A stretch of DNA of 64,000 bases from Sinotaia quadrata. Its lineage: Eukaryota > Mollusca > Gastropoda > Architaenioglossa > Viviparidae. A model generated the notes under the pieces. That model had not been told where the DNA came from. It ran no database searches and worked only from the letters and a program-made list of their open reading frames with translations. This document shows positions 25,001 to 37,517 of this stretch, one piece after another. The number at the start of each line of letters is the position of its first letter. Position 1 is the first letter of the stretch. The translations under genes were made by a program, and so were the position numbers. Location: NCBI GenBank assembly GCA_028829895.1, contig CM054181.1, forward strand, positions 35,078,259-35,142,258. The letters are read 5' to 3'.

Positions 25001-28000
25001 CCCTTTCTCTTATATTAACCTTTAAGATCTTTACCATTTGAGAAGTAATATACTGTTATTTTAACCTAATCTATTCATCTAGATTTCAGAAGTATACAAG
25101 TAATATACTGTTATTTTAACCTAATCTATTCATCATGATTTCAGAAATATACAAGTAATACACTGTTATTTTAACCTAATCTATTCATCTAGATTTCAGA
25201 AGTATGCAAAGTTACATACTTGTTGGTAATCTGATTATTTTACCTTTTACAGGAATACCATCTTTCACACTATGCATAAAAATGCTAATTCTGTCTTGAT
25301 TATTTAATCAAATATCTTCTTAATACACAATCAGAACACTATAGTGAAACAAATTAAAATAACTAGTATTTAATCAAATGTATCGAGTATTTTGAGCATG
25401 ACTGAATACAACACTATTTAACGCCCCCACATTTAGTTCCAAGAGAGATATAATTTTTGAGGATATGGACTATATATTTCACCAACATGTATGGATTGTT
25501 TGAACTGTGGCTTTGCTTGAAAGGATGAAGAAGATTTTGTAGTAAAGTTATTAATAGATTGTGATCTCAGTTTTGAAACCAAACCAATTGTTTCTCTGTT
25601 GATCACAGTATGAATCAAGATTTTTAGGTCAGCTGTTTGGACTCCTGAAAATGATGTATTCTTAGCATTATCATTATGCAGAACTCCAGTAGTAATTACT
25701 TACACCAAATCAATACAGTTTATATTATAAATGTTCTGTCAAACAAAATAATATAATTTAATTATCCTCAAAGTAGCATCTGTATTAGCAAGTGATTCTG
25801 GGAAGAAAACTCAGTTCTGTGGGTGTTTTTTACCAATGCCATGTTATTCTGAAATGTTCAGTTTTTATACAACACTTTCAGATTATAAAATAACATTCTT
25901 TAATTCTCTTTCCTTTTCTTTGTTTTCTTATTGATTTTTACACCCGTTTGCTGTATCACATGAAATGTTGTTAATTGTCTGCTTGTATACTTAGAATTCA
26001 TTTTTATTTGCACAAAACATTCTTAGAATAAAATTATATTTTTTAATTTAGCATACCTATGCACATTATATTATTATTTACCTAATATTTACTACTATCA
26101 ACCATGTTTGTGTAGTCATTGATATCATTTGTGTACTTGCCTATCTATCTTATCAAATATTTCACAGGACTTGGAGACTCTGAACTTAAGTGGGGGTCCA
26201 AATTTTCACAAGTTACAAGTCTACAGTAATACTTTAGAGGAATTAATAACAGATTCAGCCACATTTGGTTACATTCTTCGAAACATAAAGGTCAGCAAAG
26301 TTATTGTGTCAAGTTATGGAAGGGTGTTGTCTTTCTTATTAAGGATTTAATGAGCATTTTGTGTGTGTGTGTGTGTGTGTAAATTTTCTTATCAGAAATT
26401 GTCACTATTACACGGGCAAGTAAAAGTTGTATTTATTTATGTGTTAAGACTGAATACGATAACTACATTGCCTGGCTGCTAGACAACCAAACATCCCAAC
26501 AGCATGTTTTAAGAGAGCAAGTGGTGGAAATGACAGCACGTGGCACATCCCGACCAGCTGAAATGGCTCAGGCCAAAGATCGCATCACACAACTTAACAA
26601 TGAAGCTAAAAACCAGTTAAAGATAAATACAGGGTAGAGAACTTATTTATTTTTTAAAACCCTGAGTCTATTATTTGTCATTATTCCAACAATGACATTA
26701 TGTTAAATTATTCTTATGTTGTCAAATGCTAATCCAGTTATAATTAGGAGTTTTATGTTTATATAATTGATATTCTTTGGTCATGTGTTTATTACTTACA
26801 TTATATGTGTTTAAGGCCTTGTTTGATTATGTCTGTTTTTAAATACTATGGGTTGAAAGAAATTACATTAAATTAGTAACGACTGAAAAATATTAATATC
26901 ATGCAGGATAACCTCACACCTCACCTTCACTCACTAACTTTCCTGACTAATCATGACTATGACAGAGACATAAACAACATGGAACAAACAAACAAAATAA
27001 ACAAAATGATAGAAACAGAAAAATAATCTTTTGAGCTAGATATGTTATATAAAACATTGATATATGAATATCATTTGCCTCCCTCCTTGAATACAGTTGT
27101 AAATTATTTTACTCATATTTTCACTTAATAAGAATAGTTACATTTATCATAGCAGTGCAGCAATTGAGATTGAAGACACAAAACCCACTCCTTTTTCCTT
27201 GACATAATGATGGAAATAAGTGACACTTGTACTGGATTGGTCAGTGATCGATGACACACCATAATTACTCTAATTTTTCGACAAGTGTTTAAACTTTCAA
27301 ATCAAATTGTTTTTAAGTGGATAAACTGAACATGAAAAACTCCGTATCATGGATGTTGAGACAAATTTTAAAGCATAAATCTTATAGCATTGCAAGTGAG
27401 TATACATCAGGCAGATGAAATACTGAATAAAATTATATTCTGTAAGCCAATACTTTAGTGGTTCAGGATAAGCTGAGGTTATTTTAGGGATGCGCAATAT
27501 TGTAGTGGTTCAGGGTAAGTTGAGATTATCTTAGGGATGCACAATATTGTAGTGGTTCAGGGTAAGTTGAGATTATCTTAGGGATGCACTATGTTTAATG
27601 GTTTAAGATAAGTTGAGATTATCTTAAGGGCTCCCCATGCTTTATTGGTATACGATAAGTTGAGAATATCTTAAGGACTTATTATGTTTTAATGGTTTAG
27701 GATAAGTTTAGATTATCTTAAGGAATCAATATGTTTTAATGTTTTAGGATAAGATTATCTTGATACACTATATTTTAATGGTTTATGTTAAGTTAAGATT
27801 ACTTAAGGACTCAATATGTTTAATGGTTTAAGTTAGGTTGAAATTATCTTAAGGATGCACTGTTTTAATGGTTGAGGATAAGTTGAGGTTAGGATGCACA
27901 CTATAAGTTGAACATTTAGGATAAATACTTAAAAGGTCTAAAAACAAACTTAACTTTTACATATGACTATTTTCAAGGTTTAAATTCAACTTTCTTATAG

Positions 28001-28523
28001 TATAGGTTGGGACTGACGTAGTAAGAAGAAAGTGAAGTTTTACTTAGTTATGTTTGATAGATTGAAACACAGCCTTCTCACTTACAGTGGAGGATGTGAC
28101 ACAGAAATGTTTTGCACATCATCAGCACATAAAAGTGCTCTACAAGCTATTAGTAAGCAGAGCAAAGCTCTACCAGTCATCAGTAAGCACAAGTGCTCTG
28201 CAATTCATCAGTAAGCAAAAGTGCTCGCAAGTCATCAGTAAGCAAAAGTGCTCGCAAGTCATCAGCATTCAGAAGTGCTCTGCAAGTTATCATTGTGCAC
28301 ACTTGTTCAGCACATCAGAAATAGAAGTACACCACAACTCTTCAGTAAACAGAAGTGCTTTGCAAGTTATCAGCACTAGAAAGTGCTTTGCATACTATTA
28401 GTACATGTCATCAGTAACCAAAAATGCTCTGCAAGTCATCAGTAACCAGAAATGCTATTCACATCATCAGTAACCAGAAGTGCTCTGCAAATCATCAATA
28501 CGTAGAAATGCTATACACATATA

Positions 28524-28571
<48 letters not shown>

Positions 28572-31109
28572 TCATGTATTCATATACACACAATTATGAA
28601 GCAGAAGTGCTTTATAAATTTTTCATACACAGAAGTGTTCTGCAGGTCATCAGCATACAGAACTGCTCTATACATCAACAATATACAGAAGTGCTGTGTG
28701 TTGGTTGCCTGTAAATTAATTAAAATCTAAGACAACACAAAATTTGAGGTAAACACCTCCAGGTTGCTCAGCAAGTCTCCAGTGAGTATTCCTCACAAAA
28801 TATAAAACAAAACATGACAATACAGACATTAGAAGATGAAGTTTACACATAAAATGAAGATAATATGGAATGAAACGAAGATGAGTGAAAAATTAATTTT
28901 AAAATATTTATAAAAAGAAAATAGATAACAATCAAATCAAAATTTACATCAGTTATACTTTCAAATCATAAATCTGGTTATCTCCGAGAAGCCTAGCCTG
29001 CCCTGAAAGTCTGCCTTCCTATCTGCTACTTTTTCCCCAAAGAATGTTTATTGTTCTTCTACAGTTTTTCCTTTAGTCTCTTGACACAACAGTCACTTAT
29101 AATGTTTAATTTACAACAAATTAATCTAACAATTAGAAATATTTTCAGAAGTAAATCTAAAGCAAAGATATGAATTTGGATTGATAAATATAATTATCAT
29201 CATAAATATCACAATTTCACTGTATTTTGTTTAAAGAATACAATGCTGATTGTTAACTAGCACTTTTAAAGGTGATTAAATTATTTAGAGTCTATAGATG
29301 AACATTTATGAATTGTGATTTAGAAATAAATCTCCACTCTGCATATAAAACCATTTAAATTTGGGGGAAATGTTCGGGTATGAATATGAATATTAAAAGC
29401 AGTCTCCTTCCATCTGCAGTGGCAAAAGAAGAATGACTTGATTTGATTGGTTGTTTTTTTTTTTTTTTGCCAGACTTAGAGAGGCAGTGAAGGAACAACA
29501 CAAGTGGCTAGAAAATGCACCTGAACCCCCAACAGGTATGTTGCATTATGGAGAGTTATGTTCTGTTATTGTGATATGGGTCACTGCAAAAATGGTAAGC
29601 AGTGTAAGTACTTACCTAAATTAAAAATAATTTTCTGCAACAGTGAAATTTTAAAATAAAATATCATGGATGCAGGTTTATATTTGAGAACCTTACTTGA
29701 TTGTGTTCTTGCTTATAGTGACACAGTTTGAAAGCAGTATTTTATAATAGTGGAGGTTTGGCATTAGGCCATCAGAGGATTTTATCTACCAAAGTAATTT
29801 TTAAATAAAACAAAAAATTTGCCATTATTTTCATTTGTGTGTTTTTCTGGGTTGTTATTTTAAATTTGATAACATACGCTTTTAAAGTATTAGCAGGTGT
29901 ATTTGCTGAATTTATTTTACAGAAATTGTTTGTTTGCTTAGTTTTTTTTTGTTTTGTTTTTTTAGGGCATGTCAAAAATTTGTCAGTTTAGAAAATATAT
30001 ATGTAATTTTAAAATAACAGACAAGTGTTAAATAAGAGCTGGTATTGTATTTTTACTTTATACATTGTGCAGTTTATAAATTTGAATGTTGTCATTAATG
30101 CGTTGGGTTCAGAATAATTTAAAAACTCAGATACATAAAATATGACAAAATATATGACAGGTTTTAATCTCAAACTCAATCAGTAAAGTCTTTTTTGAAC
30201 AATGTTGACAATATGCAGACGGGTTTATTTATTAATTTTAAAATTTGCTGTTGTTAATCTCAGACAAGCTAACACTAATCAGCTGTCTTCTCAGTGTTAT
30301 AAAAGCATGTTTCTTTAAGTCTGACTAGGCTTTTTACTAGCTGAATAAAATACAAAACTGCTGTAGTTTATGGCAACATTGTTATTTGTTATTTGTTGTA
30401 TGCCTGGATAGGCTCAGAACATTTGTTTTTTCTTCCCTCAAACAGCAAAATGTCACCAGTTGCTCTGGTACTGACTCCTAACTATAACCCCTCTCTTCCT
30501 CTCTTAGGTCAGAAAATGGTTGGTTGACCAGCAAAATAATGTGTGTCATAAACAGACCACCTTCCAACTATTTGTTTTGGCTGTGTTTATTCACATTTCT
30601 TTTCACTTCTACATATATTTTTGAAATAAAAAATAAATTGAAAAATGGCTCCTTCTTAATGGACTCTGGTCCCTTTGACAGCATTCTCCCTAAGGTTATG
30701 TATATAAATAGATTAATTTAATTTTCTTCTGGGCTCTTATTCCTTTGAGAGAATTCTCCCTAAGGCTGTATATAAATAAAGTAATCTAACTTTCAAATGG
30801 ACTCAGTCCCTTTGAGAAAATTCTACCAATAGCCTTAGGATAATTAATCTAGGCATCTACTAGGCTTGGGGTCTTGGAGAGAATTCTCTCTAAGGCTATA
30901 TACAAATGAACCAGCAACCATTTTGCCAGGTAAGCAACTGTTGGTTGTTTTACAGATAAACAATTGATGTCTGATAGATTAGCCACTATTGACTGTTGGA
31001 AAGATAAGCAAGTTAAATTGTCTGTATGTAAGAATGTCATCCAGTGACAACAAATTGAGTGATAACTGGTAAAAATGTGCTCTGCATGCCTTGCTCAGAT
31101 GTTATATAG

Positions 31110-31171
<62 letters not shown>

Positions 31172-32440
31172 CAGCAGACTGTCAAGATCATACAATATCT
31201 TGCACTAGTAGGACTGAATTAGCAAGTTTGCACTGTGTATTGAATATTGAATAATTACAGTAACAATACTAGTTAAGTATAATTCAGATGTATGTATACA
31301 CTCAGCACATAGGTGTATTATTAAATAAGTCCATAATCCAAGACCAAGACTTTTAATGGATCTTTAATGCATCTCGTCCATATTTTTAATGTTTTAGAAA
31401 ATACATCATTTAATTCAAGTCTCCTGCACAAAGATACCCCAATGGAGCTGGCTGATGAGATTGAGAACACAAAGGCTTTGATGCTTGAAAAACTGGATGA
31501 ATTGAATGCTCTGAGGGTATGCTTACGTGAGGAATTTGTCCCAATGACAGTCTGCACACACCTTGAGCAGTGTATCAAGGAAACTGAGGTATTAAAACTT
31601 TGACTCAATGTAGTACTTTCTGTTTTCTCACTCTGAATACAGTATTCAGGTGAAAGAACATTTCTGCCAAAGACATACTAGAGTACACAGTATTAACAGA
31701 AAATATATTTTTCTCACAAATTATTCCTGGCATATATTTCTCTCATAAATTATTTCCTGACATAATTTCTCTCACCAAAACATTCCTGACATAATTTCTC
31801 TCACCAAAACATTCCTGACATATTTCTTTCCAAGACTAAACACATCTAAAATACCCAGTAACAAGGATAAAGACAGCATTTCTCTTACAAAAAACCTACA
31901 CATCTTAAACACATAGTTTGAAGGATAAAGACTGGCATTTTTCTTTTACAAGACACAGCCAAAGCAAATAGTATCAATAATAAAGATACAGCCTTTTATA
32001 TTTAAAAATCACAAAAAAGTGTCTTAAAATTTGCCCTAATTGCATCTGTCTATTATCTGTACCGAATAGGTACAATACAGTGAATTCAGTGGTTGATTAA
32101 CTTTGAAGTGTTGGCAAGTTACAAGTAGAGTAAGTGTCTGCAAATATAGAAACCCATATATAAACTGATTCTGTCATCATCATTCCTTGCTGGTTCCTGA
32201 TTCTAACTGTCACTGACTGTACTTATCACATGCTGCTTGATGCTGTCTATCACTGACTGTGCTTTTGTCATATTTCCTGTTGCTACCTGTCACAGATTGC
32301 ACCTGTCACACACTGCCTGTACTTGCCATTTTTCCTAATGCTGCCTGTTAGTGTTTGTACTTGTCACATATTTTCTGACACTATCTCTCATCGATTCTCA
32401 CACTGCCTGATGCTACTTGTTACACACACACACACACAAA

Positions 32441-32487
<47 letters not shown>

Positions 32488-35400
32488 TCAACTGTTATAC
32501 AACACACACACACATACACACACACACACACACACAGATATTACTTACATTCATATTCATACACCTACTATATTAGAATTCTACTTAATATGTCTAACAA
32601 ATAAACATGTAAATATACAGTAGAATCTTGATAAACTGGCCTGTTAAAAAATATAATACCTATAACAGATGTAAATATGTAAGTACAAAAAATGGAACAT
32701 GAAATGTGGTTGTTAAAATAACATTAATGTAAATAATTTGGTAAAGGAGAAAACACTGCAATAGCTTAACATGAGCTAAGATTAACTGTGATATGTATTG
32801 TGAAAGCCTTGTCCATTGCTTTTGTATATATAATTTATAAGTTGAAAAACCCATAGACCTAATGCAGAAACATTATAAGCATGCTCTTTCTATAGAACAA
32901 GAATAAAACAGTTCAAAATGTGAAACAGGAGTGATGGCCAACAGTAGATGTTATTGAATGGGTACAAAGTTGATGGCCAAACCATGCCTAATGTTGAGAG
33001 AAACTTATTTTTTAAGTTAATAAAGTTGTTGTATTTCTGACATTGAAACGGGCATATCATTCACAATTGATGAAATACTTTGTCACTTATGAAGATCTTT
33101 ATAAACCAATTATTTTAGTTCAAGAGAGCCATCTGTTCTAGATGTAATTGATGAAGTGAAAAGTAAACTTTCTACAAGGAATTGGAATTAAAGAGAAAGG
33201 GGTTTAACACAACTTTCTACAAGGAATTGAAATTAAAGGGAAAGGGGTTTAACACAACTTTCTACAAGGAATTGAAATTAAAGGGAAAGGGGTTTAACAC
33301 AACTTTCTACAAGGAATTGGAATTAAAGGGAAAGGGGTTTAACACAACTTTCAACAAGGAATTGAAATTAAAGGGAAAGGGGTTTAACACAACTTTCAAC
33401 AAGGAATTGAAATTAAAGGGAAAGGGGTTTAACACAACTTTCTACAAGGAATTGAAATTAAAGGGAAAGGGGTTTAACACAACTTTCAACAAGGAATTGA
33501 AATTAAAGGGAAAGGGGTTTAACACATCTGTTGGTAAAAATGAGAGAGAAAATAAGTATGTGTGTTGGGGTGGAGTGGGGTGGTGAGTGAGGACTTCTTT
33601 GCTCTTTTATTTCAGTTCATATGTACAGTTTTCTTCCCTGAAGAACACATTTTATAAAATGTGTTTGCTAATTTTTTATTGCTGTTAGCATTAACTCTGA
33701 TTTTGATTATTTGAGAATTCCTATCTCCATTCATCCCTGATAACTGAGAATCTAATGTAATTTCAAATTGTAATCTCTTCTCTCTTTCAACTGCACATGG
33801 TGGAAGTAATGGCTTATTGTCAATATAAATATATTTATTATATAAATAATAAAGGCATTTTGTCTCAGTTCATAAACCACTAGTAGTAACTACAAATGTG
33901 TACACATGGACAAATTTCAAGCTTTTTGCAATGATCTCTTCTCTGTTTTTTACAGCAGAAATGTGTGCACAAAAACTTATAGGAAAATTTACAGAACAAA
34001 CATGTTAATATATGAAAGAAACTTTTATGATATTTTTCCATATGTTTTTACCTATGACTTAGAAGATATTTTATAATATAGTATGTACACACATTCATAA
34101 TGATTTTCATTTTAAAATAATTTTATTTATATATACTTTTCGAGTGTCCTGTTATGCACATTGTGTATAAGTTACTTTTTCATGATTGCTGTTATGTGCA
34201 GGTTGAGGTTCAAAAGCTGCTCAAACAAAATGAGTATTTTGAACGTAGTATCTCTGAAATGGAGGGTGAGCTGAAAGAAGCCATTGTGGAAGCAGATACT
34301 AGTGAAAAAGATGCAAGGTGATTATTCTTTTGCTGTTGTTTTCACAAAACTAACTCTCCATAAATATTTACCAGTTAGAATGCCATAAACTATTAATAAA
34401 TGATGATCTGTGTTTGATTTAGGTGAAATCCTTTTTCCATTTGACATACACTATTGTACCTGATATAGAGAGACTGAAATCCTTTTTCCATTTGACATAC
34501 ACTATTGTACCTGATATAGAGGGACTGAAATCCTTTTTCCATTTGACATACACTATTGTACCTGATATAGAGAGACTGAAAGGGAAAGTGTGAAGGAGAT
34601 TCTTTAATGCAGGTCTGGAAGTCACCAATGAAGATTGCGCTTTGTAGGACTTGGAATTGTTGTTGCTTTTTTGAATTTTGTTGCTATTGATTGTTTAATG
34701 TTTTCTCACTGTTGGCTCCTTTTTCAAAGCTTCTTTTTCTATTGTTCTTTTCTTTCTGCTAATGTCTTTCTCAAATCTTTCTTTATTCTGTTTTGTACTT
34801 TATTGAATTCCTTTTCAAGCTTTCTTTTTCTATTTTGTTCTGTTTTATTTTGTTTACTAGCTCTTCTTTCACTTATTCTTTCTGTTGACTTTTCTCTTTT
34901 CTGTTGTTTTCTCAAGTTTACTTTCTCTTTTCTGTTTTCTTCTTTCTGTTGTCTTCTTTCTCTTTTTCTGTTCTGTTCTTTCTGTTCACCTCTTTCTCTG
35001 TTCTGTTCTATTTTTTCTCAAGTCTTATTTCTTTTTTGTGTTCTGTTTTTTTAACAAGCTAGTTTTCTTTTATGTTCTATTCTTTCTGTTGACTTCTTTC
35101 TCTATTCTGTTGTTCCTTCTGAAGCCATCTTTTTCTATTCTTTTCTGTTCTTATTAAGCCTTCTGTCTCTTTTATATTCAGCTCTTTTTCATGCCTTCCT
35201 TATTCTGTTCTGTTCTTGCTGTTGATGTCTTCCTCCAGCCTTCTGTTCCTTTTCTGTACTGTTCTTTATATTGACTCCTTTTTCAGGCATTTTACTTCTA
35301 TTGTTCTGCTTTCTGTTGACTTCTTTCTCTGTTCATCCTGTTTACTGCTTTCTCAAGCATTCTTTCTCTATTCTATTCTTTCTCCAGTCTTCTTTCTCTC

Positions 35401-37517
35401 TTCTTCTTTTTCTGTTAATGTCAAGCCTACTTTCTCCTTTTTTATTCTATTCTTATTCAGGCCTTCTTTCTCTTCTCTATTCTGTTCATTCTGTTGACAT
35501 CTTTCTCAAGCCCTCTTTTTCTTTTATGTTCTATTCTTACTCAAGCCCTTCTTTCTCTTTTCTGCTCTGATCTTTCTGTTTGTGTCTCTTTCTTGTATTT
35601 TCTGTAGACTTTTTTCAAGCTTTCTTTTTCTACTCTATTCTCTCTGTTGACTTTTTTTCCTGTTCTTTTTGTTGATGTCTTTCTCAAGCCATCCTTTTCT
35701 TTTCTCTCTTTTCTTCCTCAAGCCTTCTTTCTATTATGTTCTGTTCTTTTGGTTGACTTGTTTCTCTGTTGACTTCTTTCTCCTCTTTCTATATTCTGTT
35801 TTGTTCTTTTCCAGCTTTCTCTCATTCTTTTCTTTCTTAAATCTTTCTTTTTTCTGCTCTATTCTTCCTTAAGTCTTCTTTCTCTTTTCTGCTCTGTTCT
35901 TTCTGTTCTGTTCTTTCTGGTCTTCTCTCTCTTTGTCTTCTGTCTGTTCTTTTCTTTCATAAGTCTTCTTTCTACTGCGCTCTTTCTGAAATTTCTTTCT
36001 CTTTTTTTTCTTAATCTTTCTGTTCCTTTCTTTCTGAAGCCTTCTTTCTCTAATCTTCTTTCTAATTCTTCTGGTTCTTAAGTCTTTTTTCTCTTTTGTT
36101 TTTCTTTCTCTTTTCTTCTTTCTGTTCTGTATTTTCATTAATCTTTCTCTTGTCTTCTTTCTCTTGAATCCTCTCTGATGCCATGTAAGTCATTAATTTG
36201 GCTGGGACATCAAGCTCATAATTATGTCATATTCATCTAACTGTCAGTATTATAGTGGTTGTGCACAAATTAGTCAATAGAGCTTTTATAATTACTGTTG
36301 ATGGAGGATAAGAATCTACGAGACATGTATTGTTGTGAACTCTGGAAAATGTCTCAACTGTCCCTTCTAAGTCACTGTGTTTTGAAACTTTTATTCAAAC
36401 ATTTGTAAATTCATTTTTATTAATGTTTCTCTTTTGTAAAACAGTTATTTAAAAAATATTGTTATATTGGATGTTTTTATTATGTTTAAGTACACTATTT
36501 TTATTTCCTTATGATTAAGTAGTTTTATAAATACCTTTTAGTATCTTATGTATTATTATTTAAAAACACTTTGTTAAATCTTTTTTTATTTTTGTGATAT
36601 TATTTTTAAGACTAAATATATCACATTATAATGTAAAGAATTTTATGTCAATGATTCAAACAGCTTACAAGTACTAAAGTTAAATAGACTAAACTGCTGC
36701 CACTTGTTTCCCATAAATAATGCAAACAATTTGCAGCTATTTATTATTCTAAATTATTTATAACTCTAAATTATTTATAACTCGTATACTGCTATAAGCT
36801 ACTTTTAAGATCATGTCATTTCAAGTCTCCGAAACATATTCATCCTATACCTCAGATAGAACACTACAGACCTCTAGAATTAATATTACTAAACTTTGTA
36901 ATGCTTATGATTAAATCATGTAGGCATGGACTAAAACTATTTCCTCTTCCCATATACTGATAATATGCAGTTCCGTTTTAACAAACTATAGTCATTGGGT
37001 TAAACAGAGAGCTAATGAGCATTAGTCATCTAAACCCTGAGTGTTTGAATGGGTGTCAAGTCTAAAGTCAGAATTTGAATGGAGAACAGTTTACTAGATT
37101 CCTCATGAAGTTATCTTGCAGAATTATTTAGCTATATCTCTTATTCGAATATCAGTTAGGAGTGATTAGCAGTCATGCAATGAAGTAAAGAAAAATACTG
37201 ACATGGTTCACACCTTTTAAAAATAAAATTAGACATTGTAAACCTAATAGCTTTGTGTTACTTCTAGGAAATTGGTATTCTATGTATACTATTGACAAGA
37301 AGACCACAATCATTATACCACATTTATTGATGAAAGTTAAAACAGTTAACAGAATGTATTTGTGACTTCTACTCTGGACTCTCATTCTTGCAGACGTATT
37401 TGGCGCAAAGTGAACTCAACTCGAGGCATACCAGGTCAGGTTGTTTTTGAAAATCATCAAGAAAGTGACAGTGAAGAGGAAGAAGAAGAGTGCAAATGGA
37501 ATTGGTACATCTCTTAG
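22050..37517 (+). CDS. Coiled-coil protein, TSNAXIP1-N / C6orf118-like family
   Basis: Seven exons join with no frame conflict: 22050-22864, 26168-26290, 26449-26633, 29474-29535, 31398-31588, 34202-34317 and 37394-37517. All have AG acceptors and GT donors. From ATG 22064 this is 1,602 coding bp (533 residues); an upstream exon is possible because the exon opens at 22050 in frame. The N-terminal ~220 residues are polar and look disordered, with a short internal repeat, HxxGMAASK, twice. The conserved core begins with RYDQYRKLRSFEDTVLHKKD, continues with GGPNFHKLQVYSNTLEEL and EYDNYIAWLLDNQTSQQ, and is followed by heptad-rich helices (MELADEIENTKALMLEKL, VQKLLKQNEYFERSISEM). The C terminus is acidic (SDSEEEEEE). 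The core resembles the Translin-associated-factor-X-interacting N-terminal domain shared by TSNAXIP1 and C6orf118, proteins linked mainly to testis and ciliated cells. That link is from family recollection, not a search. No catalytic residues are evident. Gene structure is secure, the family name less so. Confidence 0.85.
23354..23705 (+). repeat. Intron minisatellite, about 60-bp unit x 6
   Basis: Six units built on CATCCTAGAATTATAAATAG then TGTCTCTTTTATG and GTTGACATCTTTA; spacing 58-64 bp with moderate divergence. Lies in the first intron after the main exon. Confidence 0.88.
24268..24832 (+). repeat. Intron minisatellite, about 57-bp unit x 10
   Basis: Ten units with consensus start AAGCATATAGGAAAAGAATA, then GGTTTGATGTAGTGGATC and TAGGTCACAG. 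The last four share GAACTG and TTTAGG variants, so the array has grown by local duplication. Confidence 0.92.
25047..25205 (+). repeat. Intron minisatellite, about 55-bp unit x 3
   Basis: Three nearly identical copies of a unit containing TACTGTTATTTTAACCTAAT and ATTTCAGAAGTAT. Confidence 0.88.
26361..26379 (+). repeat. (GT)n microsatellite
   Basis: Run of GT in the short intron between the second and third exons of the coiled-coil gene. Confidence 0.85.
27447..27900 (+). repeat. Intron minisatellite, about 45-50-bp unit x about 10
   Basis: Diverged units share TTTAATGGTTTAGGATAAGT and TGAGATTATCTTAAGGA. Early units are well conserved, later ones decayed. Confidence 0.85.
28090..28700 (+). 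repeat. Intron minisatellite, about 25-30-bp unit, many copies, with (CA)n inside
   Basis: Units built on AAGTGCTCTGCAAGTCATCA followed by GTAAGCAG or similar. A (CA)n run at 28531-28570 interrupts the array, which resumes on the far side. The unit leaves two frames largely open, producing meaningless open stretches. Confidence 0.88.
30645..30905 (+). repeat. Intron minisatellite, about 75-bp unit x 4
   Basis: Four diverged units containing GGACTCTGGTCCCTTTGA and GAGAATTCTCCCTAAGGCT. Confidence 0.8.
31111..31169 (+). repeat. (CA)n microsatellite
   Basis: About 29 uninterrupted CA units, 230 bp before the fifth exon. Confidence 0.97.
31700..31835 (+). repeat. Short tandem array, about 32-35-bp unit x 4
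   Basis: Units of CATTCCTGACATAATTTCTC and TCACCAAAA; two adjacent units are identical. Confidence 0.8.
32182..32420 (+). repeat. Degenerate minisatellite, about 45-bp unit
   Basis: Recurrent TGTCACTGACTGTACTT-type blocks alternating with TGATGCTG and TTTCCTG; strongly diverged. Confidence 0.6.
32422..32536 (+). repeat. Compound (CA)n microsatellite
   Basis: Long CA runs interrupted by an AAACAAA block and a short unique segment at about 32486-32501. Confidence 0.95.
32618..32660 (+). repeat. Possible pogo/Tigger-type MITE end
   Basis: TACAGTAGAATCTTGATAAA matches the usual terminal pattern (TA then CAGTAGAA.CT.GATAA) of pogo-like elements. The matching inverted end was not located. Confidence 0.25.
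33166..33525 (+). repeat. Near-perfect 45-bp minisatellite x 8
   Basis: Eight exact-length units beginning AACTTTCTACAAGGAATTG (at 33166, 33211, 33256, 33301, 33346, 33391, 33436 and 33481). They differ at only a few positions (TCTAC/TCAAC; GGAATT/GAAATT). Because 45 is divisible by 3, one frame stays open through all units. This is an intronic by-product, not a supported gene. Confidence 0.98.
34424..34576 (+). repeat. Near-perfect 51-bp minisatellite x 3
   Basis: Units start TGAAATCCTTTTTCCATTTG at 34424, 34475 and 34526, ending GATATAGAG(A/G)GAC. One difference seen. Starts about 107 bp after the sixth exon. Confidence 0.97.
34690..36175 (+). repeat. 1.5-kb polypyrimidine minisatellite tract
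   Basis: Dense TTCT/TCTGTTCTTTCTG units, with recurrent blocks GTTGACTTCTTTCTC and CTCAAGCCTTCTTTCTC every 40-60 bp. The + (transcribed sense) strand is almost all T and C with little A or G. Long open frames rich in Phe, Leu and Ser on + and Lys, Arg and Glu on - are composition artefacts. It fills much of the last intron of the coiled-coil gene. Confidence 0.93.

Noticed and set aside
28087..28714. Ser/Cys-rich open frames at 28.1-28.7 kb
   Set aside because: Caused by a tandem array and a (CA)n run inside an intron.
20408..33525. Tandem arrays considered as CRISPR arrays
   Set aside because: Units are contiguous and diverged throughout, with no constant-repeat/unique-spacer structure, and the genome is animal.
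33182..33586. 134-codon ORF with a 15-residue repeat
   Set aside because: It is the intronic 45-bp minisatellite read through; the unit length is a multiple of three and lacks a stop by chance.
34635..35872. Long Phe/Leu/Ser-rich open frames on + and a Lys/Arg/Glu-rich frame on - (35869-36138)
   Set aside because: Produced by the pyrimidine-rich tandem tract; several overlapping frames are open at once and no start or splice context supports a protein.
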